A DNA stretch of 64,000 nt from Monilinia fructicola. Its lineage: Eukaryota; Ascomycota; Leotiomycetes; Helotiales; Sclerotiniaceae. A model generated the notes under the pieces. It was not told the origin of the DNA and did not search any database. It worked only from the letters and a program-made list of their open reading frames with translations. Positions 36,050-48,509 of the stretch are shown here, piece by piece (the stretch's first letter is position 1; the number at the start of each line of letters is the position of its first letter). The stretch is from positions 682,001 to 746,000 of the forward strand of contig VICG01000012.1 of NCBI GenBank assembly GCA_008692225.1, given 5' to 3'. The position numbers and the translations under genes are program-made.

Positions 36050-36862
36050 CTTGACTGCGGAGATCTATACACTACCTAAGGGGAGGACCTCCTTGCTCGC
36101 CTTGCCACGGCAAGCTTCTCTAAGCTACCTACTTCAAGAGATAAGGCTAGGTAACTGACTGACTTGGCTGTAATAACGAACAATGAACAACTTCTTGTGG
36201 CTATAGCTGTTATCCGCCGGCGGATCAAAACAGAATCAAGTTTGAGGTATATGATTGACTTCTTTGAGACATCGATGTGCAGCCAGTCCAATGCTAGAGA
36301 TGAGATAAAATAAAATAAAAATCACTAGATTGACTCCTTACTAGTAGAGTATAGGAATTTCTCATATACAAGGCTGACGAGAATTGGGCCAGAATTGCAG
36401 TCTTATCGCCTTCTCTCCAAGGGACAGATTTCCATAATCCTACTAGGTATCTGGAGCTCCAACCCAGAAATGTGCTTCAGGGATCCTTTGTAGCTAAGGT
36501 TCTTTCTTCTAAGCCTCTCGCGCCTCTGTGGCTGGTGAAGCTTTGGTGCAGATGTGGCGCTTACTGTAGGTGTTCATTTGGAATGGCAGCCTTGTCAGTT
36601 TAGTACGTTGGTGCCTTAATTGCGGGAAACAGCAACGTCGCATTTCACACGCTCCGAAATTCAATCCCATACCATATCCTCATATACTTTACATTAATTC
36701 CAAACGAAACCACCAAAATCCATTCTCTTCTTTCACGTCTTTCTCCAGATAACTGTGCACTATACCTGAGAAAGTGACAGGTCAGGAGACGACTAATTAA
36801 TTCGCCCAGTTACTTGATGCGCAACGTAGAGGGCCGTTTCATTATCCAGAGCATCGGTCAAC
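36050..36862. promoter_or_regulatory. Shared intergenic region of divergent UGGT and alpha-COP genes
   Basis: An 813-bp gap between the two start codons, with no convincing gene inside. Both products serve the early secretory pathway, so common control is conceivable, but I see no identifiable element such as a UPR site. Confidence 0.4.
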
Positions 36863-39800
36863 ATGGCATCTAATTCCAATTCCTCCCCTACGATGCTGAC
36901 AAAGGTATGTCGCAACTCCATACGTTTTCCTTCAGAAGTCCGGTCGTTGGGGATATAATACTGATGTGCACATAAGTTTGAGTCAAAATCATCAAGAGCA
37001 AAGGGCATTGCTTTCCATCCTAAACGGTTCGTCTACATCTACAATGCGCAACAACTATACCTAACTGTTGTCATAGACCATGGATTCTAGTTTCTTTACA
37101 TTCTTCGACTATTCAACTATGGGATTATCGTATGGGAACATTGATTGATAGGTTCGAGGAACATGATGGCCCAGTTCGAGGAATTGACTTCCACAAGACG
37201 CAACCCCTCTTTGTCTCAGGAGGAGATGATTACAAAATTAAGGTCTGGTCATTGCAGACTCGCAGATGTCTATTTACCTTGAATGGTCATTTGGACTATG
37301 TTCGCACAGTTTTCTTTCATCATGAGCTTCCTTGGATCATTTCCAGTTCGGATGATCAAACCATCAGAATATGGAACTGGCAAAATCGCTCTTTAAGTAA
37401 GCTGGGAATAGTTCAACATTCTATACGTACGCGGAGCTAATCTTCTATCTTCAGTTTGCACAATGACTGGCCACAATCATTATACAATGTGCGCTCAATT
37501 CCATCCCAAGGACGATTTGGTAGTATCTGCATCCCTTGATCAGTCGGTTCGAGTTTGGGATATTTCAGGCTTGCGAAAGAAGCACTCGGCGCCAACATCG
37601 ATGACATTCGAAGATCAAATGTCAAGAGGGAACCAAGCTCAGGCAGATATGTTTGGAAATACCGATGCAGTAGTCAAATTTGTCCTCGAGGGTCATGATA
37701 GAGGTGTCAACTGGGTAGCTTTCCATCCAACATTACCTCTGATCGTATCTGCTGGTGATGATAGACTCGTAAAGTTATGGCGAATGAGCGAAACAAAAGC
37801 GTGGGAAGTCGACACCTGCAGGGGGCATTTCCAAAACGCATCGGGATGTTTATTTCATCCTCATCAGGACCTGATTCTGTCAGTCGGCGAAGACAAAACT
37901 ATCCGGGTTTGGGATCTCAATAAGCGTACATCGGTACAGTCGTTCAAGCGGGAGAACGATAGGTTCTGGGTCATCGCAGCTCATCCTGAGATAAACCTTT
38001 TCGCTGCTGGCCACGATAACGGTGTCATGGTATTCAAGCTTGAGCGAGAACGCCCTGCTTCTGCCTTTTATCAGAACAATCTCTTTTACATTACCAAGGA
38101 CAAGCACGTCAAATCTTACGACTTCCAAAAGAATATTGAAAGTCCGACATTATTGACGTTGAAGAAACTCGGTAGCCCTTGGGTTCCGCCTAGATCACTC
38201 TCCTACAACCCAGCGGAGCGAGCTGTCTTGGTTACCTCTCCCGCGGATGGTGGTTCATATGAACTCATCAATCTCCCACGAGATGGAGCTGGTTCAATGG
38301 ACTCAAATGACACGAAGCGAGGCCAAGGTACTTCCGCAGTTTTTGTCGCACGAAACAGATTTGCTGTTTTCAATGCTACAACTCAGCAAATTGATGTTAA
38401 AGATCTTTCAAACTCTACCACCAAGACAATCAAGCCTCCCAATGGAACCACCGATATTTACTTTGGGGGAACTGGTAACCTGTTGTTGATCACCCCCACT
38501 GCTGTTCATCTATATGATATCCAGCAAAAGAAATCTACGGCTGAACTTGCTGTCTCGGGTGTCAAGTATGTTGTCTGGTCGAATGATGGTTTATACGCAG
38601 CTCTTTTGAGCAAACATAATGTCACGATTGTTACGAAATCATTAGAACAAGTTAGCTCCCTTCACGAAAACCATTCGTATCAAGAGTGCTACCTGGGATG
38701 ATGCAGGCGTCCTTCTTTACTCGACCTTGAATCACATCAAGTACACTTTGTTGAATGGAGATAATGGTATCGTTCGAACTCTTGATCAGACCGTCTACCT
38801 AGTCAGAGTAAAGGCACGCACTATGTACTGCTTGGATCGAAATGCAAAACCAAAGATTTTGAATATTGATCCTACCGAGTATCGTTTTAAGCTTGCTCTT
38901 GTGAAGAGGAACTACGAGGAGATGTTGCAAATCATTAAGAACTCCAGTCTTGTTGGTCAAAGCATCATTTCTTATTTGCAGAAGAAGGGCTATCCTGAGA
39001 TTGCTTTGCAATTCGTACAAGATCCACAAACTAGATTTGAATTGGCGATTGAGTGTGGTAATTTGGAAGTTGCCGTCGAGATGGCCAAGCAATTGGACCG
39101 ACCAAAGTTGTGGTCAAGATTAACAGCAGAGGCCCTTGCTCACGGTAATCACCAAATTGTCGAGATGACATATCAAAAGTTGAGACAATTTGACAAATTA
39201 TCATTCTTGTATCTTGCCACTGGAGACGAGGCTAAGTTGACAAGAATGGCGAAGATTGCGGAACATCGTGGTGATTTCACTGCCCGCTTCCAGAACGCAT
39301 TGTACCTTGGAGATGTCCAAGACAGGATACAGATGTTCAAGGAAATCGATCTTTGTAAGTTCAAATCAAACATTCCAATTTTCACGCGGGAGATGCTTAC
39401 CCAGATTAGACCCACTCGCCTATATGACTGCAAAATCCCATGGCCTTGCAGAGGAATGCGAGACCATTCTTGAGGCTACGGGCCTCACCGAAGAACAAAT
39501 CACGTTACCCTCCCTCGGTTCTCCTCTCACTCCTCCCAAGCCTGTCGTCCCTACTTTCAAGGCAAACTGGCCAACAAAGGCAACTTCTCAATCATTCTTC
39601 GAAAAGGCTCTACTTGGTCAAGTCGAGGGTCTTACTCTAGAAGATGAGCCTTCTGCTGCTGGAAATGGATTTGGATTTGACGAGGCTGGAAATGATGAAG
39701 CTAAGACTGGTGCTCTTATTGAGGATGATGATGATGAAGATGCCGCAGGATGGGACATGGGTGATGATATCGTCCCAGAGGTTGAGAGTGATTTTGTCAA

Positions 39801-40826
39801 TGTTGATAGTGCTGAGGCTGGCGCTGGCAGTAGTGAGGCTGATTTATGGGCCCGCAACTCTCCTATTGCTGCCGATCACGTGGCTGGCGGTTCTTTCGAA
39901 ACAGCTATGCAATTACTAAATCGTCAACTTGGCGCTGTCAACTTCGAGCCTTTGAAACCCCGATTCTTGGAGATTTACCAGGCATCGAAAACATACCTTC
40001 CGGCATCCGCAAGCCTTCCACCTCTGATTAATTATGTTCGACGAACAGTTGACGAGACAGATCCTCGCAAGGTTCTCCCCATCATTCCAAGAGATATTGA
40101 ATCGCTAGCAACCATCGACTTGCAAAAAGGATATGACGCTATGCGACAAAACAAACTTGAAGATGGTGCTACAATATTCAAGGGTATTCTTCATGCTCTA
40201 CTTGTTGAACGCCGTTTCAACTGCCTCTGAGGTGTCAGAGGCCAAGAAACTCATCACGACAGCATCAGAATACTATATAGCAATGACCATCGAAATTTCA
40301 AGGCGGAAGATTGGGACTGCTGAAGAAGTCTCAAAATCACCAGAGAAACTCAAGCGCAGTCTAGAATTGTCAGCTTACTTCACCATTCCCAAGTTGGAAG
40401 TCGTCCATAGACAACTGGCTTTGACAAGTGCTATGAAGTTGGCTTATACCAGCAAGAACTATAAACTCCGCATTAAGTTTCGCTAATAGAATGTTGGCAA
40501 ACGGCGGAAGTGCTAAGGTTCTTGAGAATGTAAGCAGTCTCCTCCCACAATTAAATCCCGTATACTAACAAAAGGAATTCAGGCTCGTAAGATTAAGGCT
40601 CAATGTGAACGCAACCCTAATGATACCCACGACATTGAATTTGATCAATTCGCTGAGTTCGATGTCTGTGCTGCTTCACATACACCTATCTATTCAGGCT
40701 CTCCATTCGAGGTTTGCGCATTTGATGGTAGCAAATACCAAGCGAAAATATAAGGGTACTGTGTGTGCTGTATGTGGTGTTTGTGAGGTTGGTAAGAATG
40801 GGAGTGGGTTGAAACTTGTTGCGTAG
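36863..40826 (+). CDS. Coatomer subunit alpha (COPI coat), frame-broken in this sequence
   Basis: Alpha-COP is the scaffold of the COPI coat that returns proteins from Golgi to ER. Six exons: 36863-36904, 36977-37026, 37077-37396, 37455-39354, 39405-40529, 40583-40826 (about 1,220 codons, as expected). Start [14 protein letters not shown] leads into [19 protein letters not shown], the conserved beginning. Six WD40 repeats follow (for example [36 protein letters not shown]), then the second propeller, the alpha-solenoid, an acidic linker ([15 protein letters not shown]) and the C-terminal domain with [15 protein letters not shown]. Single-base frame changes occur near 38667, 40200-40206, 40463 and 40745, and one is implied at the 39354/39405 junction; most are one extra base in a short run. 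An antisense 71-codon frame at 36793-37008 overlaps exons 1-2 and is rejected. Confidence 0.92.
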
Positions 40827-41252
40827 GTGCAATGGGGTATAAATTTAGGGTGGTGTAGGATGATGGAGAAATCTTTTGGTTGAGGTGAAAAATTCATATG
40901 GAGTTTGAGGAAAAAACTATGCCGTCAAATTAGTTGATGAACGTAGAATGTTGTTCTTGGCTGCTTGTTATAAATGAAGAATATGTTGTTGTTGCATCTT
41001 GTTTTGATTTTTAGATGATGCTTGTTGATGTGAATGTAACTCACTGCCAAGTGGCATCAGGTTGGAACAAGGAGAAGAAAACTAACAAAAATGATCATCA
41101 TGGCAGGACATTCTATATCCTCATGCTTGATCATACTATATACAACAACGTATTAATCTGGGCTCTCGTTTTCTTTCATCCACATCTTTTTCATTCCAAA
41201 TAAAACATTACATACCAATGCATACCTAGGTATTGATATATGCAGCAGCAAA

Positions 41253-41303
41253 ACATACATACATACATACATACATACATACATACATACATACATACAT
41301 ACA

Positions 41304-41339
<36 letters not shown>

Positions 41340-41364
41340 TACATACATACATACATACATACAT
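41253..41364. repeat. (CATA)n microsatellite, about 110 bp
   Basis: Some 26 near-perfect CATA units with a short (TA) interruption at about 41331-41341. It generates a long spurious Met-Tyr-Val-Cys frame on the minus strand. Confidence 0.95.
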
Positions 41365-41544
41365 GTACACATGGTAATTTGTTTACACGACACTCCCCTT
41401 CATAACTAATTACACAGACAGTTGAAAAGGTTATCGTTATATTACCATTTTCATATACGGTGTCTCCTTGTCAAGTTTGATTCTCCTTGTTCCTGTTATG
41501 TCTCTGGCTTGATGGGTAAAGGAAGGTGGAGTGCGAAAGAGGAA

Positions 41545-41580
41545 GGGGGGGTTAGGGATGGGGATGGGGATGGGGATGGG
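41545..41580 (+). repeat. G-rich GGGGAT repeat, quadruplex-prone
   Basis: A G7 run, TTAGGG and four GGGAT/GGGGAT units in a row provide six closely spaced runs of three or more G, enough for a G-quadruplex on the plus strand. The TTAGGG resembles a telomere unit, but only once. Confidence 0.7.
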
Positions 41581-42140
41581 TTTGACAGATGGAAAACAAA
41601 CAAATCGGAGATGCGGAGTCTGAAACATGAAATGGAATGGTAATGGGCATACAATCCGTATTCGTATTTGTATATGTATTTATATATATTCACCCTCTCT
41701 TATCCACCACGCCAATCACTGTAATTACGTTCTCGCCCCATCATCCAAAGTCTGAATCTAAGATTTGGCGTCTGCACTTCTTTCTGTGCAGGTCTTCTTT
41801 CTGCCCCCATTCTAGTTTCCTTCCTTGCTCCCTATCTTCTCTTATTTATTTATTTATTTATCTATTTATGTTTGGTTTGAGATGCTCGAGAAAATTTTGA
41901 AGAGCGCAGTGGAAGATTGAGAATTTGTGATGTTTTGATGTTTGATTTTTTGATATATGATGCATGATACATGATACATGATACTTGATGTATGCGAGAT
42001 AGAACCCCAGCAGTCTCCTCTACGCTTTTGAGCTTCTGCACTTTGGCCGTATGAGGGTGGGAGGATTGTGGTGGCTGGTTGATATCATTGTCTTTGATTC
42101 GATTGCTTGTGAGATTTTTGTTTTGTTTTTTCGGCCTACG

Positions 42141-42486
42141 CTACGAGGCTCTCTCTCTGGTGCGGGGCGAGGGATCATGAAAGGAAGAAGGAATGAGAGG
42201 ATGCCGCATGGTTCTGGTGGTAAAGTCTTTATACACGCGGCGTTGTCGGATGCTGGATGAGGGGGGGCTGGGAGAGGATATCGAAGATGAGGATTGACGC
42301 TCGAATGCGGTCCCGAAGAGAACCTGCACGGGACGGGGTGGGTGAAAGTCCCGGGAAAGAAGTCCATGATTCCCAGGTCGAGATTTGGGATTTCTCGTGG
42401 TCGAGAAGATCGTGGAGTTTGGGGGAGGAGGGGGGGGTATTGTACTCGTCGCGCAGTGGGAATGCGTGGAGGGGTTGGGATTCCAT
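42141..42486 (-). CDS. Hypothetical small Ser/Pro-rich protein, possibly frame-broken
   Basis: Minus-strand frame from ATG 42486, starting MESQPLHAFPLRDEYNTPPS, then SPKLHDLLDHEKSQISTWES and LRDRIRASILIFDIL. The frame stops at 42229, but a neighbouring frame continues with RQRRVYKDF to 42141; the switch falls in a C-rich run near 42260, matching the homopolymer frame changes seen in other genes. Family not recognised; about 115 aa if continuous. Overlapping plus-strand frames are G-rich and unconvincing. Confidence 0.33.
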
Positions 42487-43023
42487 GGCATCTTTTCCAC
42501 GAGGGGGAATTTGGGAGTGGTGTTTATTTTGGTGCAGCTTGGGAAAGGTGGCTGGTTAGTTTGGAGTTATGGGAATGCGGGGGATACTGATACGTTGTGT
42601 GGCTTTGGTCATGGTGGTGATGTATTCTATATTTCGTGTACTGCCATGGTTGTGTGTCTTTGTGCTGGTCTAGGATGAAAGGTGTAAGATGAAAGGTCTG
42701 GGTAGCAGTCCCAATGATACTAGGACTAAATACTTCAATCACTGAATAAGAGGTCCAATTTGGGTGGCAATCATCCATTCATTCATATATAACTTTTGAA
42801 CCCAACTTCTCGATTGGACTCGAGAGGGTCGATTGTATGTAGATTTTTCATTCTGTTATTTCTAAATGGTCATATATCTATTGAGCTATTTCGAGCTCCT
42901 ATAGCATAGCTCCCGCGGGATTTATGGTCAAGCTCGATTCTCCCAACTGGGCATCACTTCCATTACTCATGGGATATTGCTCTATCCAAAATGGAAAGAC
43001 AACGGGGCTCTACATCATCATGC
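42487..43023. other. Spacer
   Basis: No gene recognised; likely promoter of the small hypothetical gene and 3' flank of the Dph7 gene. Confidence 0.4.
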
Positions 43024-44653
43024 TCACAGAGCCTCAACTCCCGTCGTAATTTCTTCTACCCCACTCTTATCACCTTCTACCAATTTATAAACCCCTAATT
43101 GTCGTTTGTTAAAACATGTACTGACAAAGATTTTATCTCCATCTGTAGTAGCAGGCTGAACTTTTCCCGGTGTACCACTCAATCTTCTCTGATTGAAATA
43201 AGAACTCACAAACACCATTGCTCCATCTTTAATAGCAGGCTGTACTGCGCTTGCGTAGCATAATTGGGATTTGTTGGTTGGATTTGGAAATCGCGGGATT
43301 TTCGATATCGATGGATGCGATAACTTGAACATTCCATACACTGTCTTTTCGTTGGACCTCTAGGATCTTTGCCCCGACTTCCATGCATGAGGCGAGGATC
43401 TGGAATGAAATATCTTTGTCGGGGCCTGGACTTCCGATGTAATCTTGGAGAAATTCAAGACGATATGCACCACCTCCAACATCTAAATCCGCCATGATAT
43501 TGATTGGCTTCTCTTGTGCAAGTTCGAATGGGTCTATCGGGCCAGTAGACCAGTCCATGGCGATCACGCGGACTCTATTATCATAACTACCAGTGAGGAG
43601 TACCCAGTGGTAGTCTCCGGATGGTAATGGAAGAATAGAAAATTACGGCAGCTTCATGTCCTGAGTATGACGTTTGCAAATTCCAGTCGAAGTGCTTGCT
43701 CCTACTTTGAGGATTTCCTAGAATGCAAGTCCGGAGCTTCGAATCATCGCCTCCAGAAAATATATACCGTGGAAAGTTTCAGAAGATGTGAAGGGATGAA
43801 ATGCCCAGTAGCAGCAATATGCATATTGAGGTTCTTCGCCGCAATATGGGATTTTCAAAGAATGCAATGATATGGGTGGCTCTTCTTTTCGCAATCTTAA
43901 GTCCGAACCGTGTATTTTGCCATATATAGCTCCGGTAATCTTAAGTATTTGAAAAACTCCGGTTGAAGCCGTTACAGCTAGGGACAAGGAGCCATCTGTC
44001 GATTTTGATGGGCACCATGCAAAGTAAGTAATAAGCACCGAATCATCAAATATTTTCCAGGTATTGACATGTTCAAGGTTGGGAGATGTATTTTCATCGG
44101 TTGTGATTTTGAAGAGTGATAACCTGCCCGTACTGGAAGATACTGCAAAGTAGTTTGGATCTGTGGGACAGAAATGAAGATCATAAATTGCTCCGTAGGG
44201 ATACGGGCGTGATTGACAAAGGGTTCTACTTATATCAGAGGCGGCAAGAAGGGTGTATATCTGTGAATAATGCTTACAATGAACCACCATCAAGATGGTA
44301 TAGCATCACACTCCCATTCCTCTTTTGAAGAGTTGATGGTGGTGGCTCTGATCGATCTTCAGATTCATTCGGAGTGATCTCATTGTCTTTTGGTGACAAC
44401 ATGTTGATGGTGAGAATAATCGATTAAACTCAGAGGAGCTGAAGAAACAATCCCTTCCTTATGAGGAAACGTTTCCGTATTCACAACGACTTCACTCGAA
44501 GACTTCTCGGCATCTACCCGAGACTCTTCTTCCTCCTTATCCAACTCATAGGAACCAATGACGAACCATGAAGGATTGTTTGGCCAAAATTCTATGCAGC
44601 TCGGAGGAAGATCCAATAGATCAGAATCAAGAAGTTCAATTTTTTGAAGTCAT
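43024..44653 (-). CDS. DPH7: Diphthine methyltransferase Dph7 (WD40), frame-broken in this sequence
   Basis: Dph7 (Rrt2 in yeast) demethylates methylated diphthine in diphthamide synthesis on elongation factor 2. Exons 44653-44278 and 44225-43024, with a 52-nt intron (GTAAGC...TAG). The start MTSKIELLDSDLLDLPPSC is recovered only if the A6 run at 44640-44645 is read as five. Family features: LDLPPSCIEFWP followed by FVIGSYELDKEEEE at the start; LHFCPTDPNYFAVSSSTG; IYSGGDDSKLRT; SYSGHEAAV; and a C-terminal CYASAVQPA...FVSSYFN. Further frame changes lie near 44400-44420, at 43757-43760 and within 43265-43320. The C-terminus repeats VQPA...D-G...FVS-x-x-FN-x-R-x-L twice about 27 residues apart, which is unusual. 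Confidence 0.8.
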
Positions 44654-46008
44654 GATTGATTGATTGGTTGGTTGGTGGGTTGGTTGATGAAGCTCTCGTT
44701 TGAAGAGTTTATTTCCCGAAAGAAGTTCACTTTACAATAGAACTAATCGAGTATAATGAGTGTTTTAACGAGAAGAGATCTTTGTTTTGAGAATTTCGAT
44801 GTACTTTTTTTCTTTTTCTTTTTTTTTTCTTTTTCCTTTTTCCTTTTTTTCGTTTTTTGCTGATCTTCCAAGTTGTGTGAAAGTTTGGATGCCGGTAGAA
44901 CTGTTTGGTATCTACCAAAGTAATTACTAGTAATTTAATAATTTATCATTTCCTCGAACAAACACTATTTTGGTGGGGAAGCCACATTGCACCGCCACCT
45001 TGTGTTAAAGCCACAAGTGTGACAATGCTTACCTAATCAAGTACTTCTCAAATGTCCACCGGTATTACTCAAGTACTACTCGTAGGTACGTACTACCTAA
45101 TAGGTATGCATGAACATCTGTTATTGTTCGCACGCTCACGCTCTCGCTCTCGCTCTGGACAAGATGTTGATGAGATCCTTATCTAATAGAAGACGTTGCA
45201 TTTCACACAGCGTTTTATTTCTTCCTCTTGGATCCAGTTTTACGATGGAACAGAGCAAGTGAAAAGTGGAAATTTCTGTAGACATCGTCTCAGCTTGAAC
45301 ATTAGTTCTAGTTCTTTCTAATCGATGAATGTACGTCCTTTACTACTCTGAAATATCCAGAAAGTTCTTGTTATTCTTCATGCGTGCATTCTTCGCCTAT
45401 TGTCTACAACCTCCTGAGGACTATACCATGCGTCTCTTAACTTCTGCTTCTCGACCCATGTGGAAAGTATAATTATGCAGATCGCGTTGTCATTGAGAGG
45501 CCTCGAACATTCGAAGTGTTACCGAGTACTTCTCACAGCTTCTGGTTGTAAAGCCAGCTCAGCTCAAAAGGCAAAAACTCAAGACACTGGTCCGGTATGT
45601 TCCACAAGTCCAAGAGATACTTCTACTTGAATTATCCAAATCTTGCTTCCATTTCAACGAGAATCTTTGAATCTCCATGGCTCTTCATATCCATCACCTT
45701 ATCCAATGAACCAACCACCAAAAGGAATCATTATATGGTCCGTGCATCATCTTCCTTTGAGGTGAATCTAACCCCCAACACTTTCAATTTCAACAATTGA
45801 TAAATCTTTCTGAGTGTTTACCTTCATCTGATAATTGTCTTATATTCATTGATCTAGTGATCATATAAACATATAATACTAGATCTGACATCTGAGACGA
45901 TCAATGCATCGTCCACTTATCTTTCTATTTTCCAAATCCATCTTCAACTTTACCACACGTCGATTATTATCTGAGGGCTGGTACGAGAGAGCCTCACGTA
46001 ACAAAATC
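44654..46008. other. Spacer with poly-T/C tract
   Basis: A T-rich tract with scattered C lies at 44806-44852, and a GCTCTC-type short repeat at about 45130-45157. No gene recognised. Confidence 0.45.
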
Positions 46009-47487
46009 ATGGCAAATGGGAAAGATAAACAGCTATCAATAGATCAAGGCTACATATCAGATGAATCAGATTTTTTATGGTAATCCCATCACGCTACCGA
46101 TTAGTCCTACACATTAACCATCAAATCAGGCCAAACAGAAACCAAAGCCTCCTTCGAAGAACGTGTTGCAGAATTCGATGATACAGCGTATTGGAAGAAT
46201 CACCAGCCATCATTGACCGAAAAAGCAGATGTCAGTGTTGCCCAAGCTCTTGCAAGTCCACCGCCAAAAGTAGCTCGGTACAATCCGTATGAGGGTCAAA
46301 TATGCGCGTGGCAACTTGACGAGACTGTTGAGGCATTCCTAAAGCGTCTACCACAAGAACTACTCAATGTTCCGAATCAATTCCGTGGATATACATCACC
46401 AATCCTTTTCGAAAGGTACCAAAGGGTATTGCAGTGAATGAGGAGGCACCTCCTGGTGAAGATGGCGAGTGAGTGAATTATGTCTATAAAGGAAATTCAG
46501 ATTAGTAGCGAGTATTCATATTCATACTGATCTTGTGTGCAGCTGGGGAAAATGTGTAACCGAAGGAAATCGCTTACTTCAGGAACTAATCACCATTCGA
46601 AACACGATTGAGAAGCAGAATGCTAAAAAAATCCACAATTGCAATCAACCGCTTGATAAACAAAGAGAAAGAGGTCATTGTTAAAAAAATTCTCGATACG
46701 GCTATTGAATGTCGTTGTACTAGTGGTAAAGTAAGTTTCGTGTTTCGCTTATTTGCCTGCTCCTGACTGCTTTACCTTTTTCTCTCTGTCCAAATTCAAT
46801 ATATCCGAGCAGTCTCCAGTTTCTCTTCATACGTACTTCGTGTTTATATTCGACCAAAAAGTTTCACTCTCTCAGTTCATAAATTTGACTTGCTCGCCCT
46901 TTTCTCACGAACCATCTCTTATTTCTACCCCTTTTCTAACCGTCTCCCAGTGGATGATCTTCAGCCCCCCATCCGACGTGAACGAGATCTGGTCTGCAAT
47001 CGCCAAATCCACCTCCACCAACTCTCTCGGCATAGCCGCCAAAGTAGCACCCGGAAACGAATCCGCGCTCCTCCAGCCCGTACGTCTCATCTGTATCTAC
47101 ACGGAGAATTTTGCCGACAAAATGGACGTATACCGAGTGCTGAAAGCTCTCCGAGAATTGGGCTTGGTGGACAAGAGTCAAAAGAGGACCATCTATTACA
47201 AAGCTGGTACGTACACTCCTTTCTTCTCCGCCAATTTCCATCGACAACCATCCCATGAATACCACCCACCCAATTCGAAAACCAATCTAATCTTATCCTC
47301 CCAACTAGACGTATACACCTACCTCGAACTCAACTCCACCAACCCTTACAACATCAAAGCCTCCCTCTACAACTCTCTTGACTTTCTCAAAAACCCCCCC
47401 ACTCATTCCCCACCCCCCAACAAAGAAACCAAAAACGTCGAGTCATTTTTCCAGAAAGTAAAAAAGGAGCCCAGCGACGTAGAGTAA
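46009..47487 (+). CDS. UPF0696/DUF1917-family protein (BLES03-like), frame-broken in this sequence
   Basis: Belongs to the family of human C11orf68, an eIF4E-fold protein of unknown function. Five exons: 46009-46079, 46130-46468, 46543-46730, 46951-47206, 47309-47487 (about 344 codons). Diagnostic block: SGK|WMIFSPPSDVNEIWSAIA, LGIAAKVAP, VRLICIYTENFADKMDVYRV, LRELGLV and YKADVYTYLELNSTNPYNIK. The fourth intron donor follows AAAGCTG; the third intron is long (220 nt). Frame changes are needed at the T6 run 46071-46076 (one extra), near 46412-46414 (one missing) and at the A7 run 46625-46631 (one extra). The C-terminus ends in a Pro-rich segment followed by FFQKVKKEPSD, which resembles a SUMO-acceptor motif. 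Confidence 0.78.
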
Positions 47488-48509
47488 CCATAATATCACG
47501 GCGTTACCCAGAGTGCAAGAAGAAGAATCCAATACCAAGATCCAAGTCTGAGCCATCATCTAAGCCTGCATGCGACCCGGTGCCCACCATCCTTCCACCA
47601 AACCCCAACACCGCACCACAACCCCCACGTCAGAAAGGGAAACGAAAATCACAAGAACAGAAGCACTCAATACGAGATAACCGTGCCCACCCCAACCTCT
47701 CACACGCAAGACCTCAACCACTATGTGAATCCCCCCCCCTCCTCTCTCTCTCTATCCCTCTATCTCCTTTTCACTGCGTAGTACATGGCACAGGGCGAGA
47801 TGGAAGCTGAAATTTTCAGTTGGAGCCTCTCTGCGGTGAAAACAATGCGTGCATGGATCTGATCTGGAAATCGATTGTCGAGACCCGACACCCAATATGT
47901 ATGTAGCACGAAATGAGAAATGGGAAATGGGAAATGAGATGTACACGATGCACACATACTAATCAGCAACACAAACACAATGCATGCGGTAGACCCAAAT
48001 GTCAAGGAACGCAAGCGCACATCTACGAAATAAATGCAGGTACCGATGCAGGAAATCACGACGAGACTAGTACAGCACGCGTTTCGAGAGCATGTGTCGT
48101 GTTTGGGTCTTGATTTTGATTTCGACCAGGTTCTCCCATTTCCCGGTTCCGAGTTCCCAACTTCTGGGTGCCAGCTCGTGGGGCAGTGTAGCTGTAACCC
48201 CCCTGGTTTCAATACACATGCTCTGTCGTGTCACTGAATGGGGCGAATGAAAGCACCAATTAGCAAGTAAGATGATGACGTATAGATAAAAACTGCCCAA
48301 CGTGCTTCAAGTGCCAAAAAAATTGCCTACAAATCTCACAATAAGGGTATCATGCATATATCAATCGGATCGTCCTGGGAACGTCCCTGTCTTCCCGTGC
48401 CTTCTCAATCGCTTCAGATGCTTCCCCGCATCCCATAACCCCTGGTCCCATATCGCCTTACCACACGTCCTCGCTCAGCCGCCTTCCCTCCTGCTCTTGT
48501 TCGTACAGC
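47488..48509. other. Spacer between convergent genes
   Basis: 3' flanks of the UPF0696 and Oxr1 genes. Several 100-150 codon frames on both strands have no recognisable content. Confidence 0.45.

Larger units (their letters stand above)
40827..42140. other. Spacer with microsatellites and G-rich repeat
   Basis: Contains the (CATA)n array, the GGGGAT repeat and a short ATGATAC tandem near 41955-41985, but no gene I can defend. Confidence 0.5.

Noticed and set aside
36793..37008. Minus-strand 71-codon frame between UGGT and alpha-COP
   Set aside because: It overlaps exons 1 and 2 of alpha-COP, whose plus-strand sequence is clearly conserved.
31465..40826. Programmed ribosomal frameshifting in UGGT and alpha-COP
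   Set aside because: Too many sites, no shared slippery heptamer or stimulator, and the same pattern in unrelated genes; sequencing insertions are simpler.
41153..41356. Minus-strand frame of Met-Tyr-Val-Cys repeats
   Set aside because: Pure translation of the (CATA)n microsatellite.
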